Program-made: the position numbers and the translations under genes
Assembly (NCBI GenBank): GCA_029338875.1
Contig: JAQYBF010000049.1
Coordinates: 1-49,106, forward strand
Source of the DNA: Lachnospiraceae bacterium
Lineage (GTDB): Bacteria; Bacillota; Clostridia; Lachnospirales; Lachnospiraceae
Reading direction: 5' to 3'
DNA length: 49,106 bases
Shown: in pieces, positions 28,084 to 36,588 of the stretch
Position numbering within the stretch: the stretch's first letter is position 1
How the letters are laid out: each line of letters begins with the position of its first letter
The notes under the pieces: model-generated
Told to the model about the DNA's origin: nothing
Databases searched by the model: none
What the model saw: only the letters and a program-made list of their open reading frames with translations

Positions 28084-28767
28084 TCATGAATTTCCAACCG
28101 TGTTATCCCAGGCATTCTGGAATTTCTTCAGGCCATAATCGGTAAAGGGATGATAGAAGCTGTCCTTATAGACCTGAAGGCCTGCAGTCACGATATCGAC
28201 ACCTGCCTTTGCCATCTCGGAAATCTGGCGTCCATTCCGGCAGGCTGCCGCAATAATCTCGGTATCATAGCCATAGATGGCATAGATCTCGGCGATCTCC
28301 TTAACATAAGTCTGGCCGTCATCACCGGAATTCTCCTTCCATCCGATGAAGGGAGAGACAAATTTTGCGCCGATCCGGGCTGCCTGAATGGCCTGGGAAG
28401 GAGAAAATACCAGGGTCACATTGGTCCGGATGCCCTCTTCCTCCAGCTTCTTTGCAGCGATCAGGCCCTGCTCGCAGCAGGGAATCTTGATCACATAGTT
28501 CTCGCAGTAGGAGGAAACCTTCCTTGCGGCCTCCATCATGTCCTCTGCAGTCAAAAAATGCGGGTTGATCTCAAAGGAAACCGGGAACTTATCCTGCCCC
28601 TCCAGGCCGGCCTCCCTAATGAAATCCGCCACCTCCTGCACGACCGTCAGAAACGGCTTGCCGGAATTCTTGATGTGATTGGGATTGGTCGTTACGCCGT
28701 CGATGCCGAAATTGTCGTAGGCATAACGGATCTCGTCGATTTTTCCACTGTCCAGAAAATATTTCAT
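28084..28767 (-). CDS. sftT: Short transaldolase, probable 6-deoxy-6-sulfofructose transaldolase
   Basis: MKYFLDSGKIDEIRYAYDNFGIDGVTTNPNHIKNSGKPFLTVV...NYVIKIPCCEQGLIAAKKLEEEGIRTNVTLVFSPSQAIQAARIGAKFVSPFIGWKENSGDDG...DYGLKKFQNAWDNTV closely matches my recollection of sulfo-TAL transaldolases; operon context agrees. Confidence 0.75.
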   Translation of the reverse strand: MKYFLDSGKIDEIRYAYDNFGIDGVTTNPNHIKNSGKPFLTVVQEVADFIREAGLEGQDKFPVSFEINPHFLTAEDMMEAARKVSSYCENYVIKIPCCEQGLIAAKKLEEEGIRTNVTLVFSPSQAIQAARIGAKFVSPFIGWKENSGDDGQTYVKEIAEIYAIYGYDTEIIAAACRNGRQISEMAKAGVDIVTAGLQVYKDSFYHPFTDYGLKKFQNAWDNTVGNS

Positions 28768-28934
28768 CTCATACCCCTCTTTCAGTCAGCTGATTGCTTT
28801 CATACTTGATTTTTATCTCAAAAGCAGGTTCCCCCGAACCCGTTTTTTCTGTTTTCATCCGGCCGCCGATCTGTTCATACAGCCATAAGCTCCAAGTCCT
28901 GTCCAAGATCAGACATCCGGAGTTCCAGTCCTCC

Positions 28935-29417
28935 TTATTCCTTGTAGATTTCCTTCTCATAGTCCCGGACCCGGGCGAAAGCACGGGTCAGATTCTTCTG
29001 CCGCCAGTCCTCGAGGTTCTCCAGAAAATCCGTGTTCAGGAAGGTATCCACGATATCGCAGCCGGCGAAGGATCCGGTGATCCAGCCGCCCATGGTCAGG
29101 ACATTGGCATTGTTGATGGCTCTGGCCTTCATGGCTGCATAGGTGTTCTCGCAGACTGCCGCATAGACATGGGGGAACTTGTTGGCCACGATATTCATAC
29201 CCATGCCGGTGCCGCAGATCAGGATGCCGCGCTCAAATTCGCCGGTCGAAATCTTCGGTGCGACCTCATGGGCCACCTCATAATAGGGTCTCGGCTGATC
29301 GGCGCTCTGGGTGCCGAGATCCGTGACCTCGTAGCCCTCCTCGATCAGATGCTTCTTTACAGCTTCCTTTAATTCAAATCCGGATCCGTCCGATCCGATA
29401 ACAATTCTCTTATCCAT
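28935..29417 (-). CDS. RpiB/LacAB-family sugar isomerase, divergent active site; start revised to MDKRIVIG
   Basis: GILICGTGMGMNIVANKF and NNANVLTMGGWITG; AAGGAGG RBS before ATG at 29417. Confidence 0.85.
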   Translation of the reverse strand: MDKRIVIGSDGSGFELKEAVKKHLIEEGYEVTDLGTQSADQPRPYYEVAHEVAPKISTGEFERGILICGTGMGMNIVANKFPHVYAAVCENTYAAMKARAINNANVLTMGGWITGSFAGCDIVDTFLNTDFLENLEDWRQKNLTRAFARVRDYEKEIYKE

Positions 29418-29512
29418 TTTTCCTCCTTTTGATTTATTTATCAGCCGGTTTGAAATATAGACCTTTTCCAAAAACATTCTCTTGGAAGCCTGTTTTTCTG
29501 TTTCAGTCGTTC

Positions 29513-30460
29513 CTACTTCATTCCGATGGCAAGCTTTGCAGCATTTACAATATCCTTCGCCCTGAGTCCGTATTTATCCATCAGATAATCGGTCTTTCCG
29601 ACCTCGCCGAAATGATCGGTAACGCCGACCCGCTTCATGGGAACCGGATGGTTTTCGATCAGAGTCTCCGCAACGGCACTGCCAAGTCCGCCGATAATCG
29701 AATGATTCTCAGCGGTTACTACTGCGCCGGTCTTTCCCGCGCTTTCCAGAACCATGTCCGTATCCAATGGCTTTACGGTATGGATATTGATGACATCCGC
29801 CTCAATGCCCTGCTTTTCCAGTTCCTCGGCAGCCTTCATAGCCTCTGTCACCTCGATGCCGCTGGCGAAGATCGAGACATCTTGTCCGTCCCGAAGCTTC
29901 TTTCCCTTTCCAAGAGTGAAGCTCTCGCCATCCTCCCAGATCTTTACGGCATTCCTTCGAAGGAGCCGAATATAGACCGGTCCGTCGTGGTCGAGGATCT
30001 GCGGAAATACAGCCTTGAGCTGAGCTGAATCCACCGGCTCGAAAATCACCATGCCCGGGATATTCCGCATGATAGAGACATCCTCAAAGCTCATATGGGT
30101 ACCGCCGTTCATTTCCGCGGTTACGCCGGGGTCCGAACCCATCATCTTGACATTGAGTCCGGCATAAGAAACGGACAGGGTCACCTGGTCGCAGCAACGC
30201 CTGGTGGCAAAAGGTGTGAAGGTATGGGTAAAGGGAATCTTTCCCATGGCATTCATACCTGCCGCAACGCCGATCATGTTGGCTTCCTGGATGCCGCAGT
30301 CAATCGTTCTGGTCCCCTTAAATTCAGCTGTGAAGCGCTTGGTTCCGCCGGCGTTGGAGAGATCGGCTTCGAGGATGACGATCCGGGGATCCTTTTTTGC
30401 ATATTCAATCAGGCAGTCGACGTAGGTCTCGCGCAGCCATCTGTCTTCCAGTTCAAACAT
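29513..30460 (-). CDS. Transketolase C-terminal subunit
   Basis: DPRIVILEADLSNAGGTKRF...RTIDCGIQEANMIGVAAGMNAMGKIPFTHTFTPFATRRCCDQV. Confidence 0.93.
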   Translation of the reverse strand: MFELEDRWLRETYVDCLIEYAKKDPRIVILEADLSNAGGTKRFTAEFKGTRTIDCGIQEANMIGVAAGMNAMGKIPFTHTFTPFATRRCCDQVTLSVSYAGLNVKMMGSDPGVTAEMNGGTHMSFEDVSIMRNIPGMVIFEPVDSAQLKAVFPQILDHDGPVYIRLLRRNAVKIWEDGESFTLGKGKKLRDGQDVSIFASGIEVTEAMKAAEELEKQGIEADVINIHTVKPLDTDMVLESAGKTGAVVTAENHSIIGGLGSAVAETLIENHPVPMKRVGVTDHFGEVGKTDYLMDKYGLRAKDIVNAAKLAIGMK

Positions 30461-31286
30461 CCTTTTCCGCCTCCTTCATCTCTTCCAGTGCCTGCCGGGT
30501 GAGTTCCTCGGTAATATTGTTATCGTTATGGCAGGAGACCTTGTTTTCCCAGTGGGAGGCGCCCTTGCCCTTGATGGTATTTAAGATGATCATATGGGGT
30601 CTGCCCTGGATCTTTTTGGCATTGTCGATGGCCAGGGAAATGGCTCTGCAGTCGTGGCCGTCCACAGCCTGGACATGCCAGTTGAAGGATTTCCACTTTT
30701 CATCCAGGGGATAAAGGCCATTGATCTCTTCAATGGTGCCGTCGATCTGCATCTTGTTGTAGTCGGTAAAAGCGATCAGATTGTCGAGTTTTCTCGATGC
30801 GCCGAGCAGAGCGGCTTCCCAGATCTGTCCCTCCTGCGATTCTCCGTCACCGATAATAGAATAGACCCTGATGTCGCGCCGGTCCATCTTTGCCGCAAGG
30901 GCCATGCCGACGGCTGTCGAAAAGCCCTGGCCCAGGGAACCGGTTGACATGTCGATTCCGGTGGTCAGCTTCCGGTCACAGTGGCTGGGAAGATGGGTTC
31001 CCGGCTGGTTTAAGGTCATAAGCTCGCTCTCCGGAAAATAGCCCTTCAGGGCCAGAGTCGCATAGACGGCCGGTCCGCCGTGGCCCTTGGATAGAACAAA
31101 GCGGTCCCGGTCCTCCCAGTCGGGATTCTTCGGATCCACCCGCATAGCATCAAAATAGAGAACGCTCATGACCTCTGCCAGGTCCAGCGATCCTCCGATA
31201 TGGCCGAAGCCGCGGTGGCCAATGGTCTTCATAGTCAGCTCGCGGATGGTCATTGCTTTCTTCTGTAAGTCTCTGTACTTGTCCAT
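30453..31286 (-). CDS. Transketolase N-terminal (ThDP-binding) subunit
   Basis: RFVLSKGHGGPAVYATLALKG, GSLGQGFSTAVGMALAAK, IIGDGESQEGQIWEAALLGASRKLDNLIAFTDYNKMQIDG; 8-nt overlap with the C subunit gene. Confidence 0.93.
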   Translation of the reverse strand: MDKYRDLQKKAMTIRELTMKTIGHRGFGHIGGSLDLAEVMSVLYFDAMRVDPKNPDWEDRDRFVLSKGHGGPAVYATLALKGYFPESELMTLNQPGTHLPSHCDRKLTTGIDMSTGSLGQGFSTAVGMALAAKMDRRDIRVYSIIGDGESQEGQIWEAALLGASRKLDNLIAFTDYNKMQIDGTIEEINGLYPLDEKWKSFNWHVQAVDGHDCRAISLAIDNAKKIQGRPHMIILNTIKGKGASHWENKVSCHNDNNITEELTRQALEEMKEAEKDV

Positions 31287-31382
31287 TTCAGTCCTTTCTG
31301 AATTGTCCGGTCAGATATCTGTACTGTATTTGGTTATCTGCTCCAGGCAAAACCCTAAGCCTGGCCTTTCAGATTCTTCTGT

Positions 31383-32510
31383 TTAACGGAAGGAATTGTA
31401 CATATCCCGCAGGATCTCATCCGTAATCTCAACCGGATTATTGAGCATATTGGGGTGATGGCTGGTCTGAACCAGGGTCTCGACCTCTTCATCAGTCAGG
31501 TTAAAGTCCTTCAGATCCATGCGGAGGCCGATATCCTTCTTCAGCTCGGTGATGGCATCCGCCATATCGAGCATGTCCTTATAACCAAGCTCTCTGGCAA
31601 AGCTATTGATCCGCTCCCCGATCTCGCCTTCCGCCCTGGCATTGACGCGGGCAAAATAATCCAGAGTCATTCCGCAGGCCTCACCATGGGGAATGCGATA
31701 GAGATTGGTCAGGGGGAAGGAGCAGGCATGAGAGCTTGTCGTCTTCGGCAGGGTGAAGGCCATACCGGCGATGACCGAGGCTTCCGCCATCTTCTCTCTG
31801 GCCTCCCGGTCCTCTCCGTTTTCATAGGCCCGGCGGAGATACTGAAAGACCAGACGGCTGGCATGCAGAGCCAGGGCATCGCAGATGGGCTGATGGCCTT
31901 TAGACCAGAAGCCTTCCACGGCATGGCAGAGAACATCGATTCCGCAGGATGCGGTCTGTTTCTTTGGAAGACTGTAGGTGAGCTCCGGATCGATCAGAGC
32001 GATGGCCGGATAGAAAAGATCGTTATTGATGGGGCCCTTCTTTCCCTTGGCATGGTTGGAAAGAACGGATACGCAGGTGACTTCCGATCCGGTGCCGGCC
32101 GTTGTCGGCAGAGCGATGATCGGGATGTGCTTATCGGGAAGAGCAGCTCCTGTCATGTGATATTTCTCAATGGAATCATTGGTAAAGCAGACCACCGAGG
32201 CGCTCTTGGCGCAGTCCATAGAAGAGCCGCCGCCCAGGGCGACAATAAACTCGGCTCCGGTCTTGCGGATGACATCGGCACAGGCATCAACCTCGCTGAC
32301 CTCCGGATTGGGAGAGATCTGGCTGTAGACAGCGATCAGAAGCCCCTTACTGTCCTTTACGATCTGATCGGCCAGGCCGTTCTGTGCAAAAAAGGGATCC
32401 GATACCAGGATGCCCTTCTTTAAGCCCAGCTCCGCTGCAACTTCCGGCAGCGTCTTCCGGACCCCCTCGCCGAAACGGATATTCACCGGTTCCGTATAAA
32501 ACCAATTCAT
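31383..32510 (-). CDS. Iron-containing (type III) alcohol dehydrogenase, candidate sulfolactaldehyde or sulfoacetaldehyde reductase; start revised to MNWFYTEP
   Basis: ALGGGSSMDCAKSASVV, ALPTTAGTGSEVT, DVLCHAVEGFWSKGH, YRIPHGEACGM. Confidence 0.88.
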   Translation of the reverse strand: MNWFYTEPVNIRFGEGVRKTLPEVAAELGLKKGILVSDPFFAQNGLADQIVKDSKGLLIAVYSQISPNPEVSEVDACADVIRKTGAEFIVALGGGSSMDCAKSASVVCFTNDSIEKYHMTGAALPDKHIPIIALPTTAGTGSEVTCVSVLSNHAKGKKGPINNDLFYPAIALIDPELTYSLPKKQTASCGIDVLCHAVEGFWSKGHQPICDALALHASRLVFQYLRRAYENGEDREAREKMAEASVIAGMAFTLPKTTSSHACSFPLTNLYRIPHGEACGMTLDYFARVNARAEGEIGERINSFARELGYKDMLDMADAITELKKDIGLRMDLKDFNLTDEEVETLVQTSHHPNMLNNPVEITDEILRDMYNSFR

Positions 32511-32781
32511 GAAAAGTCCCCTCACTTTCTCTTTCACAGATTTTCTTTTTCCCCTTTTCCCAGGATTTTTCATCTTTTGATGAATGGATCCCTTTCTCCT
32601 GGGCTTTTTAGATTTTCTGCATATATTTAATTGTTTTAATTATCTATGTCTAATATAGGCTTGCTTATCAGCAGTGTCAAGGCAAAAATGGCCATTTTTC
32701 ATGATATTTTGGCGTCTTTCCAGAAATGTTTTTTGTTTTTGATTAAGAGTTTTTAAATAATGCCAATTTTTCAACCTAAAA

Positions 32782-32818
32782 GGCAGCCGGATGCTCTTTC
32801 GAGTTTCATCCGACTGCC
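32782..32818 (-). terminator. Terminator splitting the catabolic cluster into two operons
   Basis: ggcagccggatg / catccgactgcc stem, T-rich on the minus strand after it. Confidence 0.7.
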
Positions 32819-32856
32819 CTATATTTCATAAATAATCCGCCATCTTTTTATTTCAG

Positions 32857-34197
32857 TCAAAAAATTTCAACCGGGATATTGAGTTCGTGGCCAAGGATTT
32901 CCAGCTCCTTTGCCACATTTTTATAGATCACGACGTAATGGGGCTCCCAGCCTTCCTGAATGGTCTGATAGACGAAATCCTTGGCATCGTGGTTTGTCTT
33001 TACGACAACCGAGGTACCGTAGAACTGCTTGGGTTTATCCAGAGCTTCGCCCGGAGCGATCAAGAAGTGGAACTTTCCATCCGGGTCCTTGCCAATTCGG
33101 AAAATCGTTACCTCCTTACATTCCTTGCAGCCGAATTCCAGGGTCGGTCCGATATGACGGTTGCAGTGCTCTCCAATCAGGGCTCCGGTATCTGTTCTTG
33201 CCAGGCTGCAGGCCGCCATGCCGCAGTGCCAGAAGGTTACAGTTCCCTCCTTATCATCCAGGGAAACCGGATCTCCGAAGAAGGAGGGTCCGCCGGCCAG
33301 CTCCTGGCCGACATACATGGAAAGAGCTCCATAGGCGTCGACCTCGCAGGCCGCCGGAATTCCAAGATCATTCAGGATACCGAGAACCGTGCAGACCGGA
33401 GTTCCGAATTCGGTGAAGAAATCCGGCCAGCAGCGGGATGCCAGAGCACCGATGCCGTTTTCATCGACATAGTCCTTATAGGCCTTATAGAGGCGGGCAA
33501 AGTCCAGGCGGTTCTTTTCCGGCGTCTGTTCCAGGCCGACCGTACGGTTTTCGGCATCCTCGAGATAGGTCTGAATTTCTTCCTCGCTGAAGGACTTTGC
33601 CTTTTCGATCAGCTGTCTTGCCTCGATGCATTCGAGGTCCACGCCGAAAGCGGTCCTCATTTCTCCGTCCAGAGCGCGTCCGAAGCCGAAGCCCTGGGGC
33701 GTGTGGCCGATGGAGGCCATTTTCAGATGACGGAGATCAAAACGGACATGTGCAGCGCGTATGGCTGCTCCGATGGTCTTCTTCACCTCCTCTTCGTCCG
33801 GGGCGCCGAAGATGTAGTCCAGAGGCTCCTTCCTGAACTGGCGGTAGGTATTGGCCGCCGAATAGGCGCCGGTCAGGGAATTCAGGCGGAGGCGGGTGCC
33901 GTCGATGGCCGGTTCGCGCAGGGTCCAGAGAAGGACGGGACAGTTGAATCGGGCCAGAACCTCTGTCGCGAAGGCCGCATTGGCAAAGGTGATGTTCTGA
34001 AGAATAATCAGATCCGGATCGATGGTATCCAGAAAGGCTTTCAATTTATCGATTCCGAGCAGCATCTCCTCGGGGCTTTTTACATTGTCACAGAGCGAAT
34101 GGAGAAGAGCCTTGGACTCTTCAAATTCCTGTCCGGCGCTGACCAGCTCATAGGTCGGGACGCCGATGGGAATATAGGCGACTTCAAATGCTTTCAT
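32857..34197 (-). CDS. L-fucose/L-arabinose isomerase superfamily protein, candidate SQ isomerase; start revised to MKAFEVAYIP
   Basis: FucI-like layout (ILQNITFANAAFATEVLARFNCPVLLWTLREP...GALASRCWPDFFTEFGTPVCTVLGILNDLGIPAACEVDAYGALSMYV...FWHCG). Confidence 0.75.
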   Translation of the reverse strand: MKAFEVAYIPIGVPTYELVSAGQEFEESKALLHSLCDNVKSPEEMLLGIDKLKAFLDTIDPDLIILQNITFANAAFATEVLARFNCPVLLWTLREPAIDGTRLRLNSLTGAYSAANTYRQFRKEPLDYIFGAPDEEEVKKTIGAAIRAAHVRFDLRHLKMASIGHTPQGFGFGRALDGEMRTAFGVDLECIEARQLIEKAKSFSEEEIQTYLEDAENRTVGLEQTPEKNRLDFARLYKAYKDYVDENGIGALASRCWPDFFTEFGTPVCTVLGILNDLGIPAACEVDAYGALSMYVGQELAGGPSFFGDPVSLDDKEGTVTFWHCGMAACSLARTDTGALIGEHCNRHIGPTLEFGCKECKEVTIFRIGKDPDGKFHFLIAPGEALDKPKQFYGTSVVVKTNHDAKDFVYQTIQEGWEPHYVVIYKNVAKELEILGHELNIPVEIF

Positions 34198-34218
34198 AGT
34201 GTTTTCCTCACTTTCCAC

Positions 34219-34959
34219 TTAATATTTCAGTTCCTTGTTTTCTCCGATAATGCCGGGGAAGGCGCCCTGGCGGATCAGAGGCTCCCGGTCGGGATGTGCG
34301 ATAACCCACTTGTTCCGCTGGAGAAGGAGCTGTCCTTCCAGGTCTGTATTTGCCGCCAGGTCTGGATTTTCCATCCGGCCACTGCCCGCTGCATCTGCTT
34401 TTCCTGCTGCATTCCTCTCCCGCTCCTCTTCCGTCAGAGGCGTATTGGTTCCGCGCGGCAGGATCACGATGCCCTTAAAGCCACGGTCGGTCACCCGAAG
34501 CGGGGACAGATGAAGGGTCGTCTGATACATCTCGATGGCGCAGCCCTTTGGAACAAAGAAAGCGCAGGCATCCTTATTATCGAAGTGATTATCCCGGATC
34601 TCCCAGCTGTGGCCCAGGACCAGCATGAAGTCGGTGACGGCCACATTGATCTCCGACCCCTTATGGTATTCGAAGCCGTTATAGGTCGTGTTTCTGCCGT
34701 TACAGTAGCCGATCTGGATGGGCATGCCTCCGTAGAGGACGGCCTGGATGTCATCCTTTACGGGGAGCTTCTCCATGTCCGGGACCGATGCGACATAGAC
34801 ATTGCCATCCTCCGGGATCGCGGTCTCCTTTTCCATATAGGAAATCAGATCCGAAAAGTCGTAACCCCTCACGATCCTTCCGTAGGTTTTGAAAATTTCC
34901 TCGTCCACACTGTGAATCAGGATATCATTGACTTCGTTCAAACGCTGTAACATATCCAT
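34219..34959 (-). CDS. DUF4867 family protein
   Basis: IFKTYGRIVRGYDFSDLISYM, YGGMPIQIGYCNGRNTTYNGFEYHKGSEINVAVTDFMLVLGHSWEI, IEMYQTTLHLSPL, GIVILPRGTNTPL; cupin-like isomerase look. Confidence 0.8.
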   Translation of the reverse strand: MDMLQRLNEVNDILIHSVDEEIFKTYGRIVRGYDFSDLISYMEKETAIPEDGNVYVASVPDMEKLPVKDDIQAVLYGGMPIQIGYCNGRNTTYNGFEYHKGSEINVAVTDFMLVLGHSWEIRDNHFDNKDACAFFVPKGCAIEMYQTTLHLSPLRVTDRGFKGIVILPRGTNTPLTEEERERNAAGKADAAGSGRMENPDLAANTDLEGQLLLQRNKWVIAHPDREPLIRQGAFPGIIGENKELKY

Positions 34960-35063
34960 TGTCTTACCCCTTTTCTTAAAATTTCCCCTTCATTAGCTTT
35001 TCCTGTATGGCTTTCATTTTCCGCTGATTTATTCAGTCAAAACCATTGATATCCGCAGTTGTC

Positions 35064-36557
35064 TCACTTCTCTGCCACCCGGAACTTCATGGCATTTTCC
35101 GGATTCCAGAGTCTCTCATAGGAGAAGCCGGTGACCTTCTCAATGATCCGGATCTCCTCCGGGCTGGCCTTGGACATGTCCTGTCCCTGTCTCCGGGCGA
35201 TATCCTTATGAATGATGGCAAATTCCTTCTTCTCCATGGGGAAGAGGACAGTGAAAATGATGGCCAGAACCATGAGAATAATGGGTGCGAAAATATAGAT
35301 CATGGCGATACCGTGCTGGGTGGAAAGGGCCTGGCGGGCTCCCTCTGCAGCAAGCTTCTCGTTATAGCCGACAGCTCCGAGAAGAAGGCCGATAATGGTT
35401 GAGGAAAGGCCGGTCGCAATCTTCCGGATGAAGGTTGCCATGGCAGAACAGGTTCCCGGCCGGTTCAAGGACGTGATCAGCATATCCACATCCGCCATGT
35501 CGGCAAGGATGGCGTAGATGGTTGTCGAGGATCCTGCCATACCGAGGCCGATGATAAAAGACAGGGCCAGGATAACCCTGAAATCCGCTCCGTCATAGGA
35601 GAAGAAAAGCAGAGCCAGAGTTGCGGCAATCCGGATAGGAAAACCCAGGAGAAGCGGAAGCTTCTTCGAGGTCTTTGCCATAAGAGGCGACAGAAGGATG
35701 GTTCCGACGAACTGGGATAAAAGAATGACAGCCATTAGATAGGTGAAACGGCCGCCGCCATAGGCATTCAGGACATCGTCCACATAATAGACGGCAAGTC
35801 CGGTCACGAAATCCGCGGCTCCCTGGCCGGTCAGGAAAATGGCGATGAAAATCCGGTAGGATCTGGATTTATAGACAGTCAGGCTCTGGGTAAAGCTCTT
35901 GGTCAGGCTGACCCGGACCGGTTCTCTCCTCTTCTCCCAGGTGCCGAGGAAGGTGATCAGAATCACGATAAAGAAGATAACAGAGAAAATCAGAGCCACC
36001 AGGAAATACTGGCCCGGATTGGTATTGTCCCGGATCAGAAGAGACGGGATCAGACCGGCCAGAATGGCGCCGAAGGTTGAAAACATCATGCGGACGCCTG
36101 AATAGCCTGCCCGCTCCGTATAGTCCTCGATCATGTCCGGAAGAAGGGCATTATAGGGAACCATGACGATGGTAAATCCGGTCGAGAAGAGCATATACAT
36201 GAGCATGTAGAAAATGTAGGCCGCAGTCATGGAACCTGATGAAAGATGGACCCACATCAGAAGGAAGGAGATTCCCGAGCAGAAGCTTCCAATCAGAAGA
36301 TAGAAGCGCTTGGCTCCGAAACGAGAGGAGGTCCGGTCCACAATATTTCCCATGATGGGATCGGTAACGGCATCCCAGACCTTTCCGATCAATGGAATAG
36401 TTCCGGCCAGAGCAACCGGCATGCCCAGAGCCTTGGTCAGAAAGACCGTAAAAAATGTCGATATGATGACAAAGGCTCCGCCGCCATAGATATCCGCAAA
36501 GCCATAGGCGCATTTACTGCGGAAGCTGTTTTTTCCTGTTTTCCCCGATGTATTCAT
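35064..36557 (-). CDS. GPH-family MFS sugar transporter (MelB/YihO-like)
   Basis: KCAYGFADIYGGGAFVIISTFFTVFLTKALGMPVALAGTIPLIGKVWDAVTDPIMGNIVDRTSSRFGAKRFYLL; 12 TM pattern. Confidence 0.92.
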   Translation of the reverse strand: MNTSGKTGKNSFRSKCAYGFADIYGGGAFVIISTFFTVFLTKALGMPVALAGTIPLIGKVWDAVTDPIMGNIVDRTSSRFGAKRFYLLIGSFCSGISFLLMWVHLSSGSMTAAYIFYMLMYMLFSTGFTIVMVPYNALLPDMIEDYTERAGYSGVRMMFSTFGAILAGLIPSLLIRDNTNPGQYFLVALIFSVIFFIVILITFLGTWEKRREPVRVSLTKSFTQSLTVYKSRSYRIFIAIFLTGQGAADFVTGLAVYYVDDVLNAYGGGRFTYLMAVILLSQFVGTILLSPLMAKTSKKLPLLLGFPIRIAATLALLFFSYDGADFRVILALSFIIGLGMAGSSTTIYAILADMADVDMLITSLNRPGTCSAMATFIRKIATGLSSTIIGLLLGAVGYNEKLAAEGARQALSTQHGIAMIYIFAPIILMVLAIIFTVLFPMEKKEFAIIHKDIARRQGQDMSKASPEEIRIIEKVTGFSYERLWNPENAMKFRVAEK

Positions 36558-36588
36558 GTTTTACCCCCAATGCTTTTAAAACAAAAAC

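Noticed and set aside
26924-32510. Plain pentose-phosphate or galactitol/tagatose catabolic operon
   Set aside because: Considered as the main alternative, but the SF-transaldolase-like protein, DUF4867, two YihQ-like GH31 enzymes and the atypical RpiB residues fit sulfonate-sugar catabolism better. Not excluded.
32887-34950. 687-aa plus-strand ORF opposite the isomerase and DUF4867 genes
   Set aside because: Antisense to two well-supported genes on the minus strand; composition looks like a codon-bias shadow and it has no recognisable domain.
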